A stretch of 34,278 nt of DNA from Pedosphaera sp. (GTDB lineage: Bacteria > Verrucomicrobiota > Verrucomicrobiia > Limisphaerales > Pedosphaeraceae). The DNA lies in NCBI GenBank assembly GCA_028293325.1, contig JAQGPA010000110.1, positions 1 through 34,278 of the forward strand, in the 5' to 3' direction. The notes below the pieces were generated by a model. It saw nothing but the letters and a program-made list of their open reading frames with translations, did not search any database and had not been told where the DNA came from. Below, piece after piece: positions 29,366-34,278 of the stretch. Positions within the stretch are counted from its first letter, which is position 1. Every line of letters begins with the position of its first letter. A program made the translations under genes and the position numbers.

Positions 29366-29914
29366 TTAAGCTTTCTCAACCTGCCAATACTCCAACTCCA
29401 CCGGGGTATTCCGGCCGAAAATATTGACTGTCACTTTCAATTTGCCGCGATCCGGCTCAATTTCCTCAATGACACCACTGAAGTTAAGGAACGGACCATT
29501 GTTAATCTTAATAGTCTCGCCCACTTCAAAATTCACCTTCGGCTTCTCGCGCTCTTCCGAATCCGATATTTGAGCCTTGATCGACTCCACCTCGTCCGCC
29601 GGCGTGGGCGTGGGCGGTTCACCACCGACGAAACCAATCACTCCCTGGGTCTCTTTGATAAAATACCAAGGCTTCTCAATAATCCGCTTGTTCTCGTCCA
29701 GCAACGCCATGTCGATGAACACATACCCAGGCCAAAGTTTGCGCGTCGAAACCGTCTTCTTCTGGTTGCGCACTTCCACAACCTTCTCCATCGGCACGAG
29801 GACCTCATGGATATACTCCCCCATCTCCTCGGCTTTAATCCGCTTTTCGATGCTTTCCTTGACCTTCTGTTCCTGACCGGACAAGGTATGAATGACAAAC
29901 CACTGGCTTTGCAT
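29366..29914 (-). CDS. nusG: Transcription termination/antitermination factor NusG
   Basis: NusG binds RNA polymerase through its NGN domain and Rho or S10 through its KOW domain. The 182 residues begin QWFVIHTLSGQEQKVKESIEKRIKAEEM (NGN) with PGYVFIDMAL and GVIGFVGG. The KOW part has FEVGETIKINNGPFLNFSGVIEEIEPDRGKLKVTVNIFGRNTPVELEYWQVEKA. The linker between them is acidic. It lies 21 nt after secE, as in most bacteria. Its partner S10/NusE is encoded in the same window. Confidence 0.97.
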   Translation of the reverse strand: MQSQWFVIHTLSGQEQKVKESIEKRIKAEEMGEYIHEVLVPMEKVVEVRNQKKTVSTRKLWPGYVFIDMALLDENKRIIEKPWYFIKETQGVIGFVGGEPPTPTPADEVESIKAQISDSEEREKPKVNFEVGETIKINNGPFLNFSGVIEEIEPDRGKLKVTVNIFGRNTPVELEYWQVEKA

Positions 29915-29935
29915 GCTATAAATTGGATTAGGCGG

Positions 29936-30196
29936 TTAAGTGATAAAGTTCACCACATAGTGAAACACAACATCCACTAGGACTGTGAAGGCGCCCAGCA
30001 ACAGTATGGATATCATCACTACAAAAGTGGAACCCTTCAATTCTGCCCAGGTCGGCCAGGTGCACTTTTTCAATTCTTCGCGGGTTTCCGCTACATAGTT
30101 CGAAAACCGCAGCAAATAGCCCCCGCGCCACAACAGCGCGAAAACCACCGCCAACGGCACGAACCATATCAGTAATTTAATCAGTTCTTTATTCAC
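29936..30196 (-). CDS. secE: Preprotein translocase subunit SecE
   Basis: SecE clamps SecY in the membrane. The 86 residues show a hydrophobic N-terminal segment (about 6-30), the conserved amphipathic region NYVAETREELKKCTWPTWAELKGSTFVVM (about 33-61) and the essential C-terminal transmembrane helix. A second N-terminal hydrophobic stretch makes it longer than the minimal one-helix form. The start is GTG at 30196, 14 nt after the tRNA-Ser gene, with a GGA nearby. It precedes nusG. Confidence 0.93.
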   Translation of the reverse strand: MNKELIKLLIWFVPLAVVFALLWRGGYLLRFSNYVAETREELKKCTWPTWAELKGSTFVVMISILLLGAFTVLVDVVFHYVVNFIT

Positions 30197-30210
30197 AAAT
30201 ATTCCAATCC

Positions 30211-30300
30211 TGGCGGAGGGGGAGGGATTCGAACCCCCGAAGGCCGTTAGGCCTTAACGGTTTTCAAGACCGCCGCAATCGACCACTCTGCCACCCCTCC
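30211..30300 (-). tRNA. tRNA-Ser (anticodon UGA)
   Basis: Read on the minus strand, a 7-bp acceptor stem GGAGGGG/CCCCTCC, a D arm with AGAGTGGTC, an anticodon loop CTTGAAA with UGA, a long variable arm typical of serine tRNAs and a GGTTCGAATCC T loop fold into a class II tRNA. The 3' CCA is encoded (30211-30213). It lies 12 nt after tRNA-Trp and 14 nt before secE, so it is probably cut from the same transcript. Confidence 0.95.
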
Positions 30301-30312
30301 GACATTCAAACT

Positions 30313-30388
30313 TGGCAGGGCGGGAGGGACTCGAACCCCCAACCGACGGTTTTGGAGACCGCTACTCTACCAATTGAGCTACCGCCCT
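30313..30388 (-). tRNA. tRNA-Trp (anticodon CCA)
   Basis: A 7-bp acceptor stem AGGGCGG/CCGCCCT, a D loop with AATTGGTAGAG, an anticodon loop TCTCCAAA with CCA, and a T arm GGGGGTTCGAGTCCC form a standard 76-nt tRNA with encoded CCA. tRNA-Trp next to secE is a common arrangement in bacteria. Confidence 0.96.
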
Positions 30389-30430
30389 ACTCATCGTTGA
30401 GTGGCTATCCCAACATTCGGTAATCAGACT

Positions 30431-30464
30431 AAAAAACGGAGGCGGGAGTTTCCTCCCACGCTCC
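30431..30464 (-). terminator. Intrinsic terminator after tuf
   Basis: On the minus strand a GC-rich stem (GGAG plus GGGAG paired with CTCCC plus CCTCC, with a one-base bulge and a G-U pair) closes on a GAAA tetraloop. It is followed by GTTTTTT. It lies 21 nt after the tuf stop and some 40 nt before tRNA-Trp. The form is that of an efficient terminator, so the tRNA-Trp/tRNA-Ser/secE genes depend on read-through or a separate start. Confidence 0.88.
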
Positions 30465-30485
30465 ATAAGCTCATAGCCGGAATAC

Positions 30486-31679
30486 TCAGGCTGCCACCAC
30501 TTCGCTCACGCGGCCTGCACCAATGGTGCGCCCGCCTTCGCGAATCGCGAATCGCTGGCCTTTTTCCATGGCCACCGGCGCAATCAGTTCAACTTCGACG
30601 GAAACATTGTCTCCCGGCATCACCATTTCAATCCCGGTCGGCAAGGTCACGTTCCCCGTGACATCGCTCGTGCGGAAGTAAAATTGCGGCCGATACTTGT
30701 TGAAGAATGGGGTGTGACGTCCACCTTCTTCTTTGGACAGCACATACACTTCGGCTTTAAATTTCGTGTGCGGAGTAATGGAACCGGGCTTCGCCAGCAC
30801 CATGCCGCGTTCCACTTCTTCCTTCTTGGTGCCGCGCAGCAGCACGCCGACGTTGTCTCCGGCGCTCGCCTTGTCCAGCAGCTTGCGGAAGGCTTCGATG
30901 TCCGTTGCCGTGGTCTTGCGGGTGTCCTTCAGGCCGATGATTTCCACTTCGGTCATGCGGTTCAACTCACCACGTTCCACGCGTCCGGTCACCACCGTGC
31001 CACGACCTTCGATGTTGAACACGTCTTCGATGCACATCAAAAACGGCTTGTCGATTTCGCGGGTCGGCAGCGGGATGAATGTATCCACCGCAGCCAGCAA
31101 ATCAGCAATCGCCTTCTCGCCTTCGGGCTTCGCAGCCATCGCGGCCGTCGCACTGCCGCGAATGATCGGGGTCGTGTCGCCGGGGAATTGATACTTGTTC
31201 AGCAAATCGCGGATTTCCATTTCGACAAGGTCCAGCAGCTCGGGATCATCAACGAGGTCAACCTTATTCAGGAAGACGACGATCGCCGGCACACCCACCT
31301 GGCGGGCCAAAAGAATGTGTTCGCGGGTCTGCGGCATTGGGCCGTCCGCTGCGCTAACCACCAAAATTGCGCCGTCCATCTGCGCCGCGCCGGTGATCAT
31401 GTTCTTCACATAGTCAGCATGGCCGGGGCAATCCACATGCGCGTAATGACGCACCGTGCTCTCGTATTCCACGTGCGATACAGCAATGGTCACCGTCTTG
31501 GTCTCGTCACGAACCGTGCCGCCCTTGGTAATGTCGGCATAGGAGATCGCCGGTGCCAGGCCCTTGCGGTGCTGCACTTCCACGATCGCTGCGGTCAGTG
31601 TGGATTTGCCGTGGTCAACGTGACCAATGGTTCCGACGTTGACGTGCGGTTTCGTTCTTTGAAAATTTTCTTTTGCCAT
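30486..31679 (-). CDS. tuf: Translation elongation factor Tu
   Basis: EF-Tu delivers aminoacyl-tRNA to the ribosome. The 397 residues have the P-loop GHVDHGKST (19-27), [53 protein letters not shown] and the C-terminal domains II and III ending [20 protein letters not shown]. The start ATG follows AGGAG with 8 nt spacing, the strongest Shine-Dalgarno in the window. It is flanked by tRNA-Thr upstream and a terminator downstream. It is the only tuf in the window and is not next to fusA. Confidence 0.98.
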   Translation of the reverse strand: MAKENFQRTKPHVNVGTIGHVDHGKSTLTAAIVEVQHRKGLAPAISYADITKGGTVRDETKTVTIAVSHVEYESTVRHYAHVDCPGHADYVKNMITGAAQMDGAILVVSAADGPMPQTREHILLARQVGVPAIVVFLNKVDLVDDPELLDLVEMEIRDLLNKYQFPGDTTPIIRGSATAAMAAKPEGEKAIADLLAAVDTFIPLPTREIDKPFLMCIEDVFNIEGRGTVVTGRVERGELNRMTEVEIIGLKDTRKTTATDIEAFRKLLDKASAGDNVGVLLRGTKKEEVERGMVLAKPGSITPHTKFKAEVYVLSKEEGGRHTPFFNKYRPQFYFRTSDVTGNVTLPTGIEMVMPGDNVSVEVELIAPVAMEKGQRFAIREGGRTIGAGRVSEVVAA

Positions 31680-31746
31680 TACTCGATCTCCTGGTGTTGG
31701 TTATGTTCTTTCTATTACAACTATTCGATTAAACTACGGTTCTAAA

Positions 31747-31822
31747 TGGAGCCCATGATCAGGTTTGAACTGATGACCTCGTCCTTACCAAGGACGTGCT
31801 CTGCCAACTGAGCTACATGGGC
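31747..31822 (-). tRNA. tRNA-Thr (anticodon GGU)
   Basis: On the minus strand GCCCATG/CATGGGC forms the acceptor stem. The D loop has AGTTGGCAGAG, the anticodon stem CGTCC/GGACG encloses a loop with GGU, and the T loop has AGTTCAAACCT. The CCA end is encoded. It lies 67 nt before tuf; co-transcription of tRNA-Thr with tuf is a common bacterial arrangement. Confidence 0.96.
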
Positions 31823-31831
31823 GCGGCCAAA

Positions 31832-31860
31832 ATTCTATTCCTGACACCCAAAAACGACAA
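31832..31860 (-). promoter_or_regulatory. Candidate promoter just before tRNA-Thr
   Basis: TTGTCG (31855-31860), a 17-nt spacer and TAGAAT (31832-31837) place a start a few bases before the tRNA-Thr gene. The stretch after the -10 is GC-rich (GGCCGCGCCC), as in stringently controlled stable RNA promoters. It is the more proximal of two candidates in this spacer. Confidence 0.5.
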
Positions 31861-31940
31861 TAAACCACTCCCCTCGCCTTTTACTCAAAAACTGCAGGGG
31901 CTATGATTTTTGTCTGTTTACGGCCCAATGACTAGTGATG

Positions 31941-31969
31941 AAATTAATTGGACTGCGAGTGCATGTCAA
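31941..31969 (-). promoter_or_regulatory. Candidate promoter upstream of tRNA-Thr/tuf
   Basis: A consensus -35 TTGACA (31964-31969), a 17-nt spacer and TAATTT (31941-31946) on the minus strand predict a start near 31934, about 110 nt before tRNA-Thr. It lies just past the rnhC stop codon in the 176-nt rnhC-tRNA spacer, which otherwise holds nothing recognisable. Confidence 0.6.
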
Positions 31970-31998
31970 TGGGTTTTAGAATTATTTTTGACTGTTTT

Positions 31999-32985
31999 TC
32001 ACTTATCTTCCGTTTTCCTGCTAAATCCCTTCCGCCATTCGGTTTTTGGCGGCTCCGGCAACCCTTGCGCCCGCAAGGCTGTCCGAAAATGCAGTTTGGC
32101 AACTTTTCCAAACTCCACCGCCCCATGTTTCTCCACAAACTCCTTCGCCGCCTTGTCCACCATGGCCGACGCCCCCTTCGGAAATACCATTTCATACTGC
32201 TTCCCCATTTCTCCCAATCGACTCACAAACTCATGCCGCGCCAAGATCGACGCCGCTGCTACCGCAATATCTTCTTCTGCCTTATGCCTTTGCACCAATT
32301 CAATCTCCCGCCCCAGGCTCATCAACGCCTTTGCGACGGTCTCTTTCTTTGACGCAAACTGGTCGCTAATCGCCCGCACCGGCGGCGGGTTCATCTTGTG
32401 CTTTTGGCCCATCAAATTCTCAATCACCCGCGCATGACCCCACGCCAGCAGGGTGTTCACACTCTTCATCTTGCTATAGAGCCGGTTATAAGCCTCGTTC
32501 CCAATTGGCACCACGCTCGTCACGCATCCCGGGGTATCCCGGATCATTTCAGCTAATTCCTTGATTTTCTTATCGCTGGAAATGTTCTTGGAGTCCCGAA
32601 TCCCGGCATCCTGCCACGATTTTATCACTTTTTCATTCACATACACGCCTGCGATGCATAACGGCCCAAAAAAATCGCCCTTGCCGCTTTCGTCCACGCC
32701 CAGCCGCGGTGCCAGCAATTCCGGGTTCAGCACCGTCTCATATCCCAACTTCACTTCTTTGAGAATCTCCGGCTCCAGCACAAACTCCACGAACTCCTGC
32801 GTCCCCTTCCCTTGCAACACCAGCTTGCCGCTCTCGTAATAAACCACATTCAAATCTTTATTCGCCCCCGCAAACTTTGCGTAAGGCACCTCCCGAAACT
32901 CATAATCATGCCCCCGCAGGTAAGCCTCCAACGTCTTCGCGTTCGGCTCGCTCAATTTGCAGGTATAACTCGTTAATGGCTTCAC
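31999..32985 (-). CDS. rnhC: Ribonuclease HIII
   Basis: RNase HIII cleaves the RNA strand of RNA-DNA hybrids. The 328 residues have an N-terminal substrate-binding (TBP-like) domain of about 90 residues, then the catalytic fold starting RLGVDESGKGDFFGPL with D98 and E99, DSKN (D131), AISDQF (D208) and the KAEEDIAVAAASILAR helix. The N-terminal domain and GKGDFFGP separate it from RNase HII. The start is GTG at 32985 with a weak upstream site. It lies divergent from mutY and upstream of the tRNA-Thr/tuf promoters; no terminator was seen after it. Confidence 0.94.
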   Translation of the reverse strand: MKPLTSYTCKLSEPNAKTLEAYLRGHDYEFREVPYAKFAGANKDLNVVYYESGKLVLQGKGTQEFVEFVLEPEILKEVKLGYETVLNPELLAPRLGVDESGKGDFFGPLCIAGVYVNEKVIKSWQDAGIRDSKNISSDKKIKELAEMIRDTPGCVTSVVPIGNEAYNRLYSKMKSVNTLLAWGHARVIENLMGQKHKMNPPPVRAISDQFASKKETVAKALMSLGREIELVQRHKAEEDIAVAAASILARHEFVSRLGEMGKQYEMVFPKGASAMVDKAAKEFVEKHGAVEFGKVAKLHFRTALRAQGLPEPPKTEWRKGFSRKTEDK

Positions 32986-33027
32986 AAGGTTGTCTCAGCG
33001 TAGGTGTTTGGGTTAATCTTCGCAACT

Positions 33028-34152
33028 GTGAGCAGCAAAAAACTCCAACTTCCCGCAAACGCCGCCACCTGCCGCGCCCTTGTCCGCGCGCTCCTTGCCT
33101 GGTTCGCCGCTCATGCTCGCGACCTCCCCTGGCGTCGCACTCGCGACCCCTACGCCATCTGGGTTTCGGAAATCATGCTCCAGCAAACCCAGGTCAAGAC
33201 GGTCATTCCCTATTGGGAACGCTGGCTGCGCTCTCTACCCAACATTCAATCTCTCGCGGACGCCCCGCCCCAAACCATCCACAAACTCTGGGAAGGTCTC
33301 GGCTATTACACCCGCGTCCGCAACATGCAGAAAGCCGCGCAACAAATCGTTGCCGAACATCGCGGCCAATTCCCTGACGCCTTCGACTCCATCCTCGCCC
33401 TGCCCGGCATCGGCCGCTACACCGCCGGCGCCATTGCCAGCATCGCCTTCAATCAACCCGCGCCCATTCTCGATGGCAACGTCATCCGCGTCCTGACCCG
33501 GCTCTTCGGCATTTCCGGAAATCCCAAAGACAAAGTTACCAACGCAAAGCTCTGGCAACTCAGCGAACAACTGGTTACCATTTCCTTTCAAACTACTGCC
33601 GCCGACACTTGCTCCCAGCTTAACCAATCTCTCATGGAATTGGGCGCGCTGATCTGCACGCCCAAACAACCCAAATGCCTTGCCTGTCCCGTGCGCTCGA
33701 ACTGCGTTGCGTATCGCACCGGGCGCACCGATGAATTTCCCGCGCTCGCGCCGCGCACCGCGCCCACCGCCCGTTTATTCGCCGCCTTCATCATACAGAA
33801 TCGCCATCGCTACCTCGTCCAGCAACGGCCCTCCGGCATTGTCAACGCCCACCTCTGGGAATTTCCCAACTTCGAATTCCCCACGGCTCCGGGCGCCAGC
33901 GATCTCAATCACGCCGCCGAAACGCTCTTTGGGCAAGCACCCCAGTCCACCCGCCCGCTCTGCACCGTCAAGCACACCATCACCCGCTATCGCATCACGC
34001 TCACCGCTTTTCATGCTGCTCTGCCCAACGCCGCGCCCCGCGCCAAAACCAAATCGCGCTGGTGCACTCTGGCTGAAATGCAAAAACTCCCCTTCCCCAG
34101 CGCCCACCAAAAAATCCTGAAACACCTCGCGCAAATAACCGTCCCAGCCTGA
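33028..34152 (+). CDS. mutY: Adenine DNA glycosylase MutY
   Basis: MutY removes adenine paired with 8-oxoguanine. In the 374-residue form the HhH-GPD domain has the catalytic E48 (WVSEIMLQQTQV), the hairpin LPGIGRYTAGAI (125-136) and the catalytic D149 (ILDGNV). The iron-sulfur cluster ligands C210, C217, C220 and C226 have the exact C-X6-C-X2-C-X5-C spacing. From about residue 245 a NUDIX-like domain follows, which reads the 8-oxoG base. The frame is open to a GTG at 33004, but GTG 33028 gives an N-terminus of normal length. It is the only plus-strand gene and diverges from rnhC. Confidence 0.93.
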   Translation: MSSKKLQLPANAATCRALVRALLAWFAAHARDLPWRRTRDPYAIWVSEIMLQQTQVKTVIPYWERWLRSLPNIQSLADAPPQTIHKLWEGLGYYTRVRNMQKAAQQIVAEHRGQFPDAFDSILALPGIGRYTAGAIASIAFNQPAPILDGNVIRVLTRLFGISGNPKDKVTNAKLWQLSEQLVTISFQTTAADTCSQLNQSLMELGALICTPKQPKCLACPVRSNCVAYRTGRTDEFPALAPRTAPTARLFAAFIIQNRHRYLVQQRPSGIVNAHLWEFPNFEFPTAPGASDLNHAAETLFGQAPQSTRPLCTVKHTITRYRITLTAFHAALPNAAPRAKTKSRWCTLAEMQKLPFPSAHQKILKHLAQITVPA

Positions 34153-34203
34153 TCAATACACCTGTCCCGATTAGAAAACCCGCACTCGCCCGCTGGACCA
34201 CGA

Positions 34204-34278
34204 TCAGAATGTGCCGACCGGCGTCGGCGGACTTACAGGTGTCGGAGGGCTGACCTGAGTTGGAGCACTGACCGGCGT
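34204..34278 (-). CDS. C-terminal end of a Pro/Val/Ser/Thr-rich protein (truncated by window)
   Basis: The last 24 codons of a minus-strand frame read TPVSAPTQVSPPTPVSPPTPVGTF then stop. The repeated PPTPVS units suggest a low-complexity tail of a secreted or surface protein. The rest lies outside the window, so no function can be given. The frame converges with mutY, with 51 nt between stops. It could be a chance open frame, since the stretch is short. Confidence 0.4.
   Translation of the reverse strand, partial: TPVSAPTQVSPPTPVSPPTPVGTF

Noticed and set aside
30389..30430. A promoter for tRNA-Trp (TTGGGA with a distant GATGAG)
   Set aside because: The -10 match is too poor and the spacing unconvincing.

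Overview
This 34.3 kb bacterial window is almost entirely translation, transcription and secretion machinery. It carries a rare near-continuous fusion of the classical beta (rplKAJL-rpoBC), str, S10, spc and alpha clusters on the minus strand. Gene order, the missing rpmD (L30), the zinc-free long S14, insertions in both large RNA polymerase subunits, Ala/Lys/Pro-rich ribosomal protein tails and sparse Shine-Dalgarno sites suggest a member of the PVC group, most likely Verrucomicrobiota (Pedosphaera/Limisphaerales-like). The lineage is inferred from remembered family traits; no search was run.

Layout, right to left (direction of transcription of the main cluster): a truncated Pro-rich ORF end (34204-34278); mutY on the plus strand, divergent from rnhC (RNase HIII); a 176-nt spacer with two promoter candidates; tRNA-Thr(GGU), tuf and an intrinsic terminator; tRNA-Trp(CCA), tRNA-Ser(UGA), secE, nusG, rplK, rplA, rplJ, rplL; a 242-nt hairpin-rich spacer; rpoB, rpoC; a promoter candidate overlapping a 12-bp palindrome; rpsL, rpsG; an intrinsic terminator; fusA, rpsJ, rplC, rplD, rplW, rplB, rpsS, rplV, rpsC, rplP, rpmC, rpsQ, rplN, rplX, rplE, rpsN, rpsH, rplF, rplR, rpsE, rplO, secY, map, infA, rpmJ, rpsM, rpsK, rpsD, rpoA, rplQ; and a strong terminator. 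The left end (1-644) has no convincing gene. It begins with a 181-nt quasi-palindromic, MITE-like repeat.

Functionally the window encodes 25 or more ribosomal proteins, three core RNA polymerase subunits, EF-Tu, EF-G, IF-1, NusG, two Sec translocon subunits, methionine aminopeptidase and three tRNAs. rnhC and mutY are genome-maintenance genes at the margin. Most intergenic gaps are 3-25 nt, so the longer gaps stand out and are where the hairpins, promoters and terminators lie.

No clearly novel multi-gene system is present. The points worth a second look are regulatory and architectural: the palindromic repeat, a terminator between rpsG and fusA, a terminator between tuf and tRNA-Trp, the rplL-rpoB leader hairpins, the 40-nt map/infA overlap, and the disordered extensions on S5 and S11.
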